From: Dipteris shenzhenensis
Lineage: Eukaryota; Polypodiophyta; Polypodiopsida; Gleicheniales
Strand: one strand, 5' to 3'
Length of the DNA stretch: 64,000 nucleotides
NCBI GenBank assembly: GCA_047967505.1
Contig: CM106540.1
Made by a program: the position numbers and the translations under genes. Below are positions 43,400 to 54,670 of this stretch, in pieces. The notes beneath the pieces were generated by a model. The model saw nothing but the letters and a program-made list of their open reading frames with translations. It had not been told where the DNA came from and searched no databases. The first letter of the stretch is position 1, and the number at the start of each line of letters is the position of its first letter.

Positions 43400-44008
43400 T
43401 GACTAACTGCGAACGCTCCAAGGCGGGGGAAGGAGAAGGAAACGGAAGAGGCAGGGATGGGGGATTGAGGCGGAGGGGGGAAGAGGGAGAGATGGCGAGG
43501 TATGAGGAAGCGGGGGGGGAGAGAGGTGGTGACGAAGGGGCGGGTGGCGGAGGAAGGAGGAGGAGAAGGAAAAAAAGGGGGGGGGCAGCGCAGCGCAGGG
43601 GGGGTGAGAGGAAGGGGGAAGGGGAGGTGTGGTAGCGCCGCACAAGAGGGGGTGGGGAAGAGAAGTGAGGGAGGGAGGGAAGGGGGGGGGGGGGGCAGCG
43701 TAGCACTGTGGCAGGGAGGGGCAAGAGGGGGCGGGGGTGGTAGCTCTACGCGAGGGGGGGGAGGCGGGTGGGGGAGCTGAGTGCGGAGAGTGGAGGAGTG
43801 GAGCGGGGAAGCGGGGGGGGCGAGCGGAGCGAGGAGAGGGGGGAGGAGCGGCGACGGGCGGAGGGGGAGGAGAGGGGGGTGGAGGGCCGCGTGGGAGGCA
43901 GCAGTGAGGGAGGAGGAGGAGGGGAGGGCCGCGCAGCGCGAGGGGGAGGTAGACGGGAGCGGAGGATGGTAGGGAGTTCGCAGGAGCTCCTGGCTTGATA
44001 ACTGAATC
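43400..44008 (-). other. LINE-2 5' region, CCTCC-rich
   Basis: About 600 bp with very biased composition: G-rich with many GGGG runs on the plus strand, C-rich on the sense strand. This is the LINE 5' untranslated region and probably holds its internal promoter. All long frames here are low-complexity. Confidence 0.7.
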
Positions 44009-44023
44009 TCCTATAGTATACTT
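44009..44023. repeat. LINE-2 target site duplication, second copy
   Basis: TCCTATAGTATACTT, identical to 37101-37115. Confidence 0.92.
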
Positions 44024-45190
44024 GCTTCCATCACATTGAACTTATGTCACAATCTGTGACCTTAGGGTGGGAGCCTTTGCAATGCATGTTTTGAAAAGTT
44101 CAAATGCTTGCTGATGAGTTTCAATTCATGCAAAAACCATTCTCTTTCTAAGAGAAAAAAGAGGCAATGGTAAACATGTTTCCTATTACAATTAGCCAAG
44201 CCAAGAAGTCTCCTTAATTCATGGATATTGGCTGGAGTTGAATCAAGAATGGCCTTTACCATGTCTTCATCAATACTGATGCCATCAGAACAGACAATGA
44301 AACCAAGATACTTCAAGTTATGAGAAAACAACACTTTTGCAAAGTGTAGAACCATGTCTAAATGTTTGAGATGATCCTCATGACTTTGGGGATGTCACCA
44401 AGGTAAATAGTCGCAAACTTGTCTAGATAAGGCTTGAAGAGATCATTCCTAGCCCTCATGAAAGTTACAGGACCATTACCGGAGCCAATTGGCATGACCA
44501 CCCATTCATATTAACCTTGCCTTTCCTTGCCTTAAAAGTTTTTTTTCCAAGTGCCTCCTTTGATTCTAATCCTGGACTTGAGATCAACCTTTGAGAATAT
44601 GATGGTAAGTTATAATTGGTTCAAGATATTTGAAGTTCTAGGCAAAGTATACCCGTTCTTGACAGTAATCTTGTTGAGTGCCCTATAGGCAATGCAAAGT
44701 ATATAGGACTTATCTTTTCTGGATACAAGAATAACGAGGGCTGTACAAGGAGATGAGGAAGGCTTAATGTAGCCTGAAGAGAGCAATTCTTAAAGGAGAG
44801 CAAAATTTCAAGAGATGATCCTAGGATAAGGTCAATGAAATGTTCAATAGCTCTATGAGGAAGGGGTTCTGGAGCTTGTATCAAAAGAGAATATTTGGAG
44901 AGGAGCTTCTGAACTTGGCAACGAAGAGGAGGGGATAAAGGTGAAGCTTGACTGGATACTCTGAGAAAGATGATGGAGAAATAAACAGCCCTCTTCATGA
45001 GCTTTTGGCACTGATGGGATGAAATAGGAAAATTGTGGATAGAACATGTTACAAGGTACAAGGAGGAGGTATGTCCATACTTGACTAGCTTGTAAACCTT
45101 GTCTTTTGCCATACAGATTGTTGATCTATCATATTGACTAGGCTTGCCCAGATTCAAGTCCCCACAATCCATTTCTACCACATCAAACAA
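44024..45190 (-). pseudogene. gypsy-3 reverse transcriptase and pol N-terminus
   Basis: 44621-45190 carries the pol N-terminal helix before RT (CQVQKLLSKYSLLIQAPEPL, HRAIEHFIDLI). RT pieces follow; the catalytic box reads YLGDIPKS instead of YIDDILVYS, so the first Asp is replaced. 44062-44355 gives the connection region (LKYLGFIVCSDGISIDEDMV, HELRRLLGLANC). The frame meets the LINE-2 insertion at 44023 at the start of RNase H. Confidence 0.78.
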
Positions 45191-45263
45191 AGATTCATCT
45201 TGAAAAGTTGAGATAGCAAAACTTACCCAATATTACTCCATTGTTGTATCTTATGCCATCCAT

Positions 45264-45638
45264 TCAAGGGTGTGGATAGGGATGAGATTGTGTTGGAAGC
45301 CCCAAAGTTTTTACCAAGTTGAATGAGATCAAGTTCTTTTGACTTCCATTGTCAAAGATGATGTTCACCAATGTTTGCTTGACTTGTCCTCTAATGATGA
45401 ACAGTGTTATCCTTAAAGCTAAAGGAATATTAGTTTGAGAAGATCCATGGCCATGAAAAGCTCGAATCATCAATTGGAGCTGAGGATTGAGTTGGTCATG
45501 CATTTGAACAATCACTTCAACTGTCACATGCGCATGAGAATGATGCTTTGCCTTACATTCTTTCTCCAAGTTTCTTGGTTTCTTGCAATGAGTGCAAAAC
45601 TTCTTTCCTCTTTGATTTGCATCCTCCCCAGGTACCAA
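45264..45638 (-). pseudogene. gypsy-3 zinc knuckle and protease
   Basis: 124-residue frame. CTHCKKPRNLEKEC is a nucleocapsid knuckle in which the histidine is replaced by Asn. VNIIFDNGSQKNLISFNLVK is the retropepsin segment, where D-N-G-S replaces the usual D-S/T-G-A. Confidence 0.72.
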
Positions 45639-45700
45639 TTCTCAAAGTGTCCTCTAGCTTGAGAAGAGTTTGTTGATTCCTTTTCTCAGTGCTTGAAAGA

Positions 45701-47271
45701 GCTTAATGCCAAAAAGATTGTAGGTATCTAGCTCTTAAGCATCTTAATCGCCTCAGCAGCTATATTTAAACTAAGGTTACAATACAATTCTACAAGTATA
45801 AGCCACAATATAGGAGGTTACATGCTTTAACAATATTTTTACAGCTCCTAGAAAAGTTTCATGTAAGTCACATTTGAACATTGTCGATCAAGACATCCTT
45901 CCAAAATCATGGTGCCCGAAAGTACAACAAATGCAAAAATCTCCAAGCGAGACTAACATGTGCATTAGAATGCTTCACGCAAGCAAAAATAAATCGGTGT
46001 TTTAATCTTGCTAAGTCATAATAGTAACGATTACCTATTTGATCCTCTTTTTTAATGTTGCTCAAGTTTGAAATGCATTTACGAATATCAAGTACGTTGA
46101 AATGTTTAGCATGATGGCACTGCTTAGTTAACCATCCATACACGACTCATCGTTGTCAACTCACAATGATGCGCTCCGAGGTTGAAGAAATATAGACCTT
46201 GCATCAATGCCATGTTGTAAAGATCAAGCAAAGAAGTCAACACCCCTCTCAAACAAGAAAGGGGACGAGAGGACATGAGACACTTGGGATGTGTAACTCT
46301 CCAAAACCAGAAATTTAAGATGATGGCTAACTCCCAACATGGGATGTAAAATAAGGCATTTCACTATGTGTTACAAACATTAAGAGGCCCATCATATATT
46401 ATCTCCTTGAAGGAGGGGAGCACAAGCACGTACATTGTTAGAAAAGCCAGTTTAGCTTTCACAAACTTGTCAAAGTTGCTCAAATGAAGAATACTGCAGC
46501 GATAAACTGGTCTCCATAGGACTCACATAATACACAATAGCAGAGGGAGCTCGTACACTTTTCCTTCATATATTCCTAAAGTTCTTCACTTTATCGCCTT
46601 TAGTGTCTTTGAATTTGAATCATCCTTCAAACCATGGGCGTGGCTCTATCTTGTATCAATAAAGGCTTAAAAAGTGAGATATCATTTGCAGCCTTGCTAC
46701 TTGAGCAGTCACAAAGAAGTAACTAAAGAGCGTGGACGTATTGCATTCAGTGCCCCTCGTGCAGTTGCCTGGATCATACCACATTTTGAAAGAAAAGGAA
46801 GACAGTAAGAAAGAAAGATTTTTCAGCCAAGGTTACACAATGATTTAAAACAGCACGCAAAGAGCCTTTCATACATCTCATATCTTCCTGAAAGATTGTG
46901 GAGTTCCATTATTCAATTCTTGGAATTGATTTCCCCTCTGATTTTCCAGAGTAGGTCAAGCGGGTCCCTGTGTAGCACCTAATATATGCTAGCGCATGCT
47001 TAAAAGCATCAGGTGAAAAGCCACAGGTCACCAGGCTTATGCCGTGCCATAAGATCTGGCCAAATGTGGGTATGCACGTGATGGGAAGGAAAAGGGAAGC
47101 ATGTCCACTCTCTTCATTTGATTTACTTGAAGATTATTATTTTGCAAGACCAACCGGGACAGAGTAGTTAATGCATTTAGCAACACTTCATCCTAAGAAG
47201 AACCTTACATGGTCGCCATTCCAAGACAGTGTAGCAAACAAAACGGTTTTTTTGTCGATGGAAATTTGTAC
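45701..47271. other. Non-coding DNA, part of a GCP4 intron
   Basis: No supported gene or element. The last GCP4 exon expected downstream of 47272 was not found here. Confidence 0.45.
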
Positions 47272-47394
47272 CTCAAAGAATGAATTATAGTTTAGCCGAA
47301 GTAGAAACTGCCGTAAGAATGGTGCACGCTGACTTCCAGCAAGTTTGCTGCTTCGAAGGATGGTGTATAGAGAATTTGACTTCTTGTTGAATTC
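47272..47394 (-). CDS. GCP4: Gamma-tubulin complex component 4, near-C-terminal exon
   Basis: GCP4 is a gamma-tubulin ring complex subunit that helps nucleate microtubules. This 123-bp exon encodes 41 residues, EFNKKSNSLYTILRSSKLAG then SQRAPFLRQFLLRLNYNSFF and E, which matches the end of the C-terminal gamma-tubulin-binding GRIP2 domain of plant GCP4. Borders: a CTCAG acceptor before it, a GTACAA donor after FFE, phase 0 on both sides, with no stops. In plant GCP4 only about 20 residues normally follow; that final exon was not located. Identity rests on recognising the sequence, strengthened by the three other exons in the correct order. Confidence 0.93.
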
Positions 47395-47499
47395 CTGAGC
47401 CCAAGCCAGATTGTCAAGAATAAGACTAGTTAATGCCTGCAAATGTCTCAATCTCAAAGCCTGCAGCTGACATCATCAAAGCCCTTAGCTAAAGATCTC

Positions 47500-47931
47500 T
47501 TGTATGGAATATTTGTGGCAGGACGAAGACCAGTTCTAATTATCTCAATGGCAAACCAATCCTATATTTACTCACACATTTGGAGAATAAATGGGCCAGC
47601 AACAACAGAAGTAAAAACATTATGATGTTTTCGTGCATGCTTCATTGTAAAAGTACATAGAAGTGCATAAGTCTTCTGAATTCCTGGGTATCCACCAACT
47701 ATCATGACATTCATAAAGAATTTGGTGCCTGTCGTCATTACTATCTGGAACACATACTCCCTCCTTGTAGAGCACGTAGCCATCTTTTGGTTTTGGGCAA
47801 ACAAGCAGGTAGCCATCTTCGATATTATAGTTCTTCCATCTTCCATTTGAGTTCTTGATCAAACAAACTAAACCGACCAGCAAACACCTTTCTTGCCTTA
47901 CATCATTGAACTCCCAACAAGTTAGTTCCAC
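47500..47931 (-). pseudogene. Ty3/gypsy integrase fragment in a GCP4 intron
   Basis: Minus-strand frames with GYVLYKEGVCVPDSNDDRHQ followed by ILYECHDS resemble the segment leading into the gypsy integrase zinc domain (…LCVPD…LRHQIL…EAHDS…). A second frame gives GIQKTYALLC. Short and broken; no LTR. Confidence 0.5.
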
Positions 47932-49167
47932 AGTATTGTTTTAACACCACTGGAAACACTCAGTATGATGTGTAGAACTATGGAATACAAAACAGTGCAA
48001 GCTAGTTATTAGTCGAGGCACAAAATTGTGCAACAGAAGTCACAAAGCAGCTCTCTTCTCCTTAACATCATGAATTTTGGCATACAATATGTACCTTACA
48101 AGCAGGAATGATACTTTTGCATAGATAATATGAAAACCATCTCCCTCAGGGTACTTCCAAACAACAGTGCGTGTTGCTGAAGCATGTGTTTTGAAGGCTT
48201 CAATGTCAGTTTAAAACACCCACCTAAAACCTAGAATTTTTTATGATAAACACTTTTGCAAAAGCCTGGCAGGTAGAACCCATCGCTTGCAAAGTGATGA
48301 ACTGCAGATGGTCATCCCATTCCTTCAGAAGGCGACCCTGGCACCTATGTGTGCATTAACAGTTAGCTGACCTTGCAAGGGGCAAGATCTAAAACCAGCC
48401 TTCCCAATACAAAAGAATAAAATGCCATGTTACCTTGGCAGAAAACTAGACTGTGTCTCTCATCCTTACTCCTAGAATACCGCGTATGCATATATATTTG
48501 GTTGTTCTGTTGTGCCAGAAAATTAGAAAGCAAGGTGCATGTCTATGAAGTGATCTCTTGTCAAATCGATAACGTGAACACAGACAATTCCTAGGTTACC
48601 ACCTCTGTTTTAGGAACTAGACAACAGTATACTGATGTCAGTAACACCTTTTTCCCCACCCACTTCATACAATCATTTACAATATTGTGAAAACTTATCG
48701 TTGCCAGTTTGAATGATATGAATGGAAACTTACATAAAACTAACCATGCTCAGAAGTGTGAGTCTACAGTAGCTCACCACGTTCCACAAATATTTTTCCC
48801 AAATCACATGCCTATAGTGAGCCAAGAATTGCATGGAATGTTTTACTTGCACATCTATTGCCATTTTAGTAAAGCCAAATTTTAACATGACCACCAGATC
48901 ATCTGCAAGAACACAGCAACTGAAGGTCCCATTATATGCATGCCCTTCTCTAAACGTACATTCACACACAAATGGACAATTTCAAACAAAATACATACCA
49001 GCAAGCATCGTGTATTTTGAAAAGAAAAGGCATACCCGCTTAATATATTTTCCTTGTGCCCACCTTTAGGTGCATTTAATTTCGCTCTTTCTCCCCTGTT
49101 TCTTCATAGCTGAAAAAGACAGATGCTAAAGAACTGGAAAACATTCGAAGAAAGCTCGTTCACTGAC
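47932..49167. other. GCP4 intron sequence
   Basis: Intron between the exons at 47272-47394 and 49168-49321 (1773 bp in all). Nothing further recognised apart from the integrase fragment on its left. Confidence 0.6.
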
Positions 49168-49321
49168 CTCAGAAATCTGTTCAAGATCTATAGAATTTGG
49201 GGTCCCATCCTGAAGTTCAATCAGACGGCACAATCGCAGGCATAGCTTGATAATATTGTCCAGTATCCTTGATACGGATCCTATGTCTAGAAAAGATTGA
49301 GATATCAAGGCTGACAAGTAC
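49168..49321 (-). CDS. GCP4: Gamma-tubulin complex component 4, exon
   Basis: 154 bp: one base completing the preceding Glu codon, then 51 codons, reading YLSALISQSFLDIGSVSRIL, DNIIKLCLRLCRLIE, and ending DLEQISE. Acceptor TACAG, donor GTCAGT; the end phase 0 matches the next exon. It belongs to the GRIP2 domain that contacts gamma-tubulin. Intact. Confidence 0.95.
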
Positions 49322-49411
49322 CTGTATAGGTCACAACCGAATTTCATCGCACAGCCTCAAAGGAGCAAATTTTGGGCTTTACATGCAAGCACATAGCAGA
49401 AAACTACTCAC
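49322..49411 (-). other. GCP4 short intron
   Basis: 90-bp intron with a GTGAGT donor and a TACAG acceptor, free of insertions, in contrast to its neighbours. Confidence 0.9.
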
Positions 49412-49500
49412 TCTTGATGAAATCTAACCAGCTCTGTAAAATCTTTTGATGCCTCAACCCTTTCCTGCAGAAGGTTCCACTGTGATTCGATCACATCCAC
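49412..49500 (-). CDS. GCP4: Gamma-tubulin complex component 4, exon
   Basis: 89 bp encoding VDVIESQWNLLQERVEASKD then FTELVRFHQ plus two bases of Glu. Acceptor TTCCAG, donor GTGAGT. VDVIESQ is a very conserved motif of the GCP family. Phases fit both neighbours exactly. Confidence 0.95.
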
Positions 49501-49557
49501 CTGGAAAAAAATAACAGAAATATTCAAACAGGCTGGATAGGAATATACACATCTAAG

Positions 49558-49562
49558 CTCTA
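49558..49562. repeat. Copia-2 target site duplication (CTCTA)
   Basis: CTCTA before the left LTR and again at 54671-54675 after the right LTR. Confidence 0.85.
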
Positions 49563-49780
49563 CGTAGGAACACGAAGTGAGAGAGAGAGCTGGACAGCAG
49601 CATGAGCATACACAGCAAGCATGAGAGAACCAAGAGCATGTACTGAGTGGATAAGGAATGAACACAATAAGTCAATACATCTAGTAACCACTAGGTACAT
49701 ATATGACCCACAGTGTCACATAACAAGAATAAGTCTAGACTAGCCTACATGTCCATACGAGTGACATAAAATGTCCTACA
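49563..49780 (-). repeat. Copia-2 3' LTR
   Basis: Plus-strand ends CGTAGGAACACG … TGTCCTACA. The terminal TG has become CG. It aligns with 54450-54670. Confidence 0.88.
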
Positions 49781-49791
49781 TATCCCCCCTC
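49781..49791 (-). promoter_or_regulatory. Copia-2 polypurine tract
   Basis: GAGGGGGGATA on the minus strand immediately next to the 3' LTR. Confidence 0.75.
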
Positions 49792-49943
49792 AATGGTATG
49801 GATGTGATACTCTTGAAACGTCTCAGAAGTATCTAGGGTACCTAAAGTACCATGGTTGAACAAATTCATCCCTGAAAGGATATAGCAACCCATGGGTAGT
49901 GTACACATGGTCACAATGTCATTTGACGATGATGTACACATGG

Positions 49944-50944
49944 CTACAAGTGATGATGTACATATCGTTTTAATGCAAACCAAAGTAAACAGTCCCACAT
50001 ATGTATTGAAGGACCCTCTTGGCCACATTTCAGTGTGTGACAGTAGGAGATTGCATGAACTATGATAGCAAGCCCATAGCATAAGAAAGATCCGGTCTGG
50101 TAGACCATAGATAGATCTATGAGCTTCCCAACCAGCTGCCTGTATAATGTACCATCAAACTTCTCAGCAGTATCACACTTGCTAAGTTTGAGTTCCTTCT
50201 CCATGGCAGTAGAGACGGGTTTGCTGTCCTGCATATTAAATTGCTGGATTATACTCAAGGCATACTTGGACTGAGTAACTGAAATGCCATGTGCCATTTG
50301 CCAAAACTCAAGTCCCAAACGATAATGTAACAGCCCCAGATAGGTCATCTCACACTCTGAGAATAGCACGGTCTTGATGGCTGTGATCTTCTCTGCATCA
50401 TTGCCTGTGAGTATAATATCATCCACATATACAATGAGGATGACTATGTAGTCATGTTCCTGCAAGACATACAAGTTGGGCTCACTTGGAGTATTGTGGA
50501 ACTGATGTGACAATAGACAGGCATGTATGCAATGATACCAAGCACACGGTGCTTGCTTTAAACCATTTAATGCTTTCCACAATTTGCACACTTTGTGTTC
50601 CCGTCCTACAACACTAAAGCATGGGTTGCTTCACATATACCTCCTCTTCGGCGTCTCCATTCAAAAAGGCTGTCTTGACATCAAAACGATATATTGGCCA
50701 ACCATAAGAGGCAGCCATGGCCACAACACACCTGATAGTATTCATCTTGGCCACAAAAGCAAATGTCTCCTCGTAGTCCCTGGGCAACCAAGCATGCCTT
50801 ATATTTTTCCACTTCACCATTGGCATGGTATTTTACCTTGTATACCCACTTCGTGCCAATGACAAATCTGCCCACTGGTAGATCTACTAGTTCCCATGTT
50901 GCATTCTTCTGGATAGAAGACATTTCTGATTTCATTGCATCCAA
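49944..50944 (-). pseudogene. Copia-2 reverse transcriptase, RNase H lost
   Basis: Motifs on the minus strand: ELVDLPVGRFVIGTKWVYKV, FDVKTAFLNGDAEEEVYVKQ, KALNGLKQAPCAWYHCIHAC and the intact catalytic box IVYVDDIIL, then SKYALSIIQQFNMQDSKPVS. Two frameshifts separate 50614-50944 from 49944-50591. After the end of the RT (MWPRGSFNTYVGLFTLVCIK region) there are only about 150 bp before the polypurine tract, so the RNase H domain has been deleted. Confidence 0.88.
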
Positions 50945-51599
50945 CCACAGAGGATTAGTTTGTGCTTCCTAAAAAGGCTTCCATCACTGTGGTCATCAAT
51001 GCATAGTTGACTTCATGAAGTCTCTTTGTGGCACCTCTTGCCTGCCAAAAGTGGGCTGATCACCAGCATCCTGGAGAGTGGGTTTTGACCATGTAGCAGA
51101 AAAACCAGGAATTTCAGTTCCCACTGGAGCATGCTGATACTTTGGTCTGCTTTATTAAGTAATAATTTGTTGTTCAACCACATTTTCCTCTGGCTGTGTG
51201 GGCATCTCTTGCCGTTCTGAATTTTATGCTTGTGGCTGCAGCACATTATCATTAAGTGACTAAGTTATTGATGGCATTTGCTCGTTATCGGTAGGATCAC
51301 CGAGATCAATGACAGTTAGAGGAGTTGGATTCAAATCTGAAATATTTTTTCATGTCAGTGAAGCCCTCAACTTCATCTCTACTGACAATGATACTTCATG
51401 TTGTAAGATTCCACAACCTATAGCCTTTGCTTGCATGGTTGTATCCAACAAATATGCATTTGGTACCTTTATTATCCAACGTAGACCTGTTTTTGTCCGG
51501 AACCAAAGCATATGCCACCAAAGATACAGAAGTGTTCAACCTTGGGAGGTTTGCCATTAAGTGCCTAAAAGGGTGTGATGCCTAACAAAGCTTTGGTGG

Positions 51600-52250
51600 G
51601 ACATCTATTCTCAACAAATGCAGCTGTAATCACAGCTTCTCCCCAAGAAGATTTGGACAAATTCCTTTGAGAAAGCATGCAGCGGGTCATCTCCGCCATA
51701 GGATTTTGTTAAGGAGTGTATAGAGTTATAAAATGATGCTTGATGCCATGCTATCTCAAATAGTCATTGAAGGCATCTAACACATACTCTCCTCCATTAT
51801 CTGAAAGCAACGTTTTGATCTTGGCATCCACTTTCTTTCAATCAACTACTTATATTCTTGAAACAAATGAAACACTTCAGACTTTTTTTGCATCAAGAAT
51901 ACACATGCAAATCGTGAGAAGTGATCAATGAATGTCACAAAATATCTCTTGCTCACACGTGTGGTCACATTGAATGGTCCACAAACATCAGTGCAAGTTT
52001 CAACTTTCTTTGTAGCTCTCACTGCTCCATCCAAAGGGAAGTCTGTCTATGCATTTTGCCCATAACACAGTCCTCAAAAAATTCATATTTCGTGCCTGTA
52101 AGCTTGGGGATACCCTGCACCATGTTATGTGACAGCAAGCTGCGAATATTTATGTGCCAAAACCGTGCATGCCAAAGAGATGTTGGATCCGTGGCACTTG
52201 CTGGCATACTGAACTGGGCTCAGCATCAAGTATATGCACACCATCAGTGA
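51600..52250 (-). pseudogene. Copia-2 integrase
   Basis: SLWHARFWHINIRSLLSHNM (pre-integrase zinc domain), then the core with RYFVTFIDHFSRFACVFLMQ, and LLSDNGGEYVLDAFNDYLR containing the second catalytic Asp. Downstream SSWGEAVITAAFVENRCPT. Several stops. It would insert the cDNA in an intact relative. Confidence 0.82.
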
Positions 52251-52329
52251 GTGTGCCTGTAATAACCATGGCCATATTTTTGGTGGGATCCTTTATCTTG
52301 CATTGAGAAATTATTCAAACCACTCCCTA

Positions 52330-53530
52330 CAGACAGAGTAATATGTTTGGTAGCTCCACTGTCAATACACCAGGCATCCTGCACTGCAACCATGGCTTGA
52401 CCACTTGTTGCATGTGTGTCATCATGACTTGACCACGTGTTGCATGTGCATCATGAGCATTCTTTGGCATCTCAGGTGGCTGTTTTTCTGTTAAAGGCAT
52501 TCCCCCCTTGCATAGCAGCTCTTCCTCATAATCCTCGTCATCCGTGATAGTATGTGCTTGCTCTCAAGATGGCCAAACATCATCAAATGCTGTTGCAACA
52601 TTTGCCTTGCCTTTCTTGAGTGAATCATACTTTTTCTGACATTGGGAAGCAATATGACCAGGCAGCCCACAGTAATGACAATTACCTATGGTTTTGTATC
52701 AAATGAAGCCTTGGCTGGCTCTATCCTTTGAGGAATTTCCCCCCTTTGGCTACCATTTATCAAGCACCTTTTGTGGCTGTTGTTGTGAAGCCTTGGCTGG
52801 CTTGTGATGCATTTTCTTCCCCTTTCCTTTGAATTGGACAGCATAATCCTGTTCAGAAGAGGCTGAAGCTTTTGCAAAGTTATGGATACGCTGCTCTTCT
52901 TGCAACAACAGTCCTACCACATCATTAAATGAGACAGGTGCAACCCGAAGAGTAATATTCAGTGAAGTGACAAATGTATGATAGCAGGGGCAAGACTATT
53001 CAGTGTAGCAAAAATCATCTCCTTATCCCCAATACTTTCATCTATGGCTGCAAATTGATCACGCAGATCAGTTAGTTTAGTTATGTGCCCAAGAATAGAC
53101 TGATTATCCTGCATTTTCAGCTCCTTGAGCTGAGTTTCCAATGCCAACAATCCGGCCTCATTTCTTGTCATTGTACATACTAGCTAATTTATCCCATGCA
53201 TCCTTTGTCAATTTGCAAGATTTTAGAGTATGCATCACCAATTTCTTGACTGAATTCACACTGACATGGCTTGTCCATTACAGTTTTCAAAGTTCTTCTG
53301 CTCCTTTAATGAGATAACAGAAGTAGTACTGGAGGAACCAGATGAATCTCCTTGCATAGGAGTTGCAGGCACATCAAGAGGACGAGTCTCCTCTCCCGTC
53401 ACAATTTCCCAAAGACCTTTGCCGATTTAAATATGCTTCACCATCAATGCCCACATTGCGTAATTCGTACCATCCAATTTGTCGAGCTCTGAAAAGTAAA
53501 AGGAATTCTCTTGTGACATGATTGTGGAGA
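52330..53530 (-). pseudogene. Copia-2 gag, zinc knuckle and protease
   Basis: Gag core at 52959-53171 (LLALETQLKELKMQDNQSIL, HITKLTDLRDQFAAIDESIG), zinc knuckle CHYCGLPGHIASQC near 52.65-52.69 kb, and the protease motif CIDSGATKHITL near 52.36 kb. Frames change between the parts. Confidence 0.82.
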
Positions 53531-53579
53531 GACCTGCACAAACAGAAAATCGTATACCCAACTAGGAAAGATAATTTGT

Positions 53580-53895
53580 AGATGGCACTGGCAATCCAGC
53601 ACTAGCAATAATTCGCAGATGGCACTGGCACTCCAGCACTAGCAATCCAATTGCATCTGCTCCTCCCTCGTGCTGTGCAGATGGATTCTTATAGAAGTCT
53701 CGTAGATCAAAGAGCTGCTATGTCACGCGGGAAGAAGAAACTGGCAATCCAGCATTAGCAATAATTTGCAGATGGCACACTCTAAGCACTAGCAGTCCAC
53801 TTCGATCTGCTCCTCCCTCGTGCTGTGCAGATGGATTCTTATAGAAGTCTCGTAGATAAAAGTGCTTCTATGTCACGCAGGAAGAAGAAACTGGT
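53580..53895 (-). repeat. 158-bp direct duplication in the Copia-2 leader
   Basis: A block with GGCACTGGCA…CTCCTCCCTCGTGCTGTGCAG, then TCTTATAGAAGTCTCGTAGAT and TATGTCACGC-GGAAGAAGAAACTGG occurs twice in tandem between the 5' primer site and gag. Confidence 0.8.
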
Positions 53896-54435
53896 ATTTT
53901 ATTAGTATAAGCAATGGCGGACACCAGAATTGAAGACCTTGGAGACTTTACCCTTGGTCCTGCGCTTGAACAACTTATTCCCAAACTGGACGATTCACAG
54001 GAATGGACCGATTGGCCATTGCTTTATCCTTCAAGTAACGTTCTTTGAGTGTGATAGTGTTTCACTTGCCATTGGTGCAAATCATCACCCACCATCACCA
54101 CGCACGTCTCTACAATCATTGTAAGCTTCGTAGCTTGGAGGTCTACCCTTTCGGGCTCGCACTCTCTGTGATCATTGCCTCAAGGACAATGATGGGCTCA
54201 GAGACTTTCGCTCAGCAGATCAACCGCCGAAGCATCCCGCTCGCCTTGCACACCCGTCACCTCATGTTGTTCTAAGGCAAGGCTTACAAGAATCTATTCG
54301 TCACTTCTCCAATGTGTGCACGTCTTCCTTCATGCTCACTTTACCAGTCGGTGCTTCAGAGGCTGTGAGCCTCACACCAGGTACCTCCTCTCACTTGCAA
54401 TCTCAGCAAGTTCAGCACTCGACACCCCTCAGCAT

Positions 54436-54449
54436 GCTCTGATACGATA
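54436..54449 (-). promoter_or_regulatory. Copia-2 primer-binding site (degenerate)
   Basis: On the minus strand TATCGTATCAGAGC abuts the 5' LTR; it resembles the iMet site TGGTATCAGAGC with changes at the first bases. Confidence 0.75.
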
Positions 54450-54670
54450 TGTAGGAACACGACGTGAGAGCGAGAGAGAGCTGGACAGTAGCACGAGCAT
54501 GCACAACAAGTGTGAGACAACCAAGAGCATGTACAATGAGGATAAGGAATGAACACAATGAGTCACAATCCATCTAGTGACCCTTGGGAATATATATGAC
54601 CCACAGTGTCATATAACAAGAAGTCTAGACTAGCCTACATGTCCATACCAGTGACATAAAATGCCCTACA
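54450..54670 (-). repeat. Copia-2 5' LTR
   Basis: Plus-strand ends TGTAGGAACACG … TGCCCTACA, 221 bp. Confidence 0.9.

Larger units (their letters stand above)
37116..44008 (-). mobile_element. Near full-length L1-type LINE (LINE-2) inside gypsy-3
   Basis: About 6.9 kb bounded by a perfect 15-bp duplication, with a short A tail at the 3' end (seen as T at 37116-37120 on the plus strand) and a CCTCC-rich 5' region. The minus strand reads ORF1 (about 43.33-41.9 kb), endonuclease (41.5-40.5 kb), RT (40.2-39.2 kb) and a C-terminal zinc domain (37.8-37.6 kb). It is clearly more GC-rich than its surroundings. Stops and frameshifts are present and the RT catalytic box has been deleted. Confidence 0.92.
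35880..45700 (-). mobile_element. Ty3/gypsy relic split by LINE-2 (gypsy-3)
   Basis: Minus-strand order from right to left: zinc knuckle and protease (45.64-45.26 kb), pol N-terminus and RT (45.19-44.03 kb), then the 6.9-kb LINE-2, then RNase H (37.1-36.9 kb) and integrase (36.85-35.9 kb). The host sequence on both sides of the LINE is one pol gene. Many stops. No LTRs found. Confidence 0.8.
49563..54670 (-). mobile_element. Ty1/copia retrotransposon in a GCP4 intron (Copia-2)
   Basis: 5108 bp with 218- and 221-bp LTRs, TSD CTCTA, a degenerate iMet primer site and a polypurine tract. The minus strand encodes gag, zinc knuckle, protease, integrase and RT, but RNase H is missing. It is much more decayed than Copia-1 (many stops and frameshifts, LTRs with numerous differences). 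It lies in the same orientation as GCP4, inside the 5.7-kb intron between exons 55219-55444 and 49412-49500. Confidence 0.92.

Noticed and set aside
43267-43998. Gly/Arg/Glu-rich frames on the plus strand
   Set aside because: Antisense to the LINE-2 5' region; pure composition bias.
46200-46260. Possible last exon of GCP4 on the minus strand (ERGV… followed by a stop)
   Set aside because: The few residues only loosely resemble the expected ARGVLN end, there is no proper AG acceptor at the right place, and the length does not fit.
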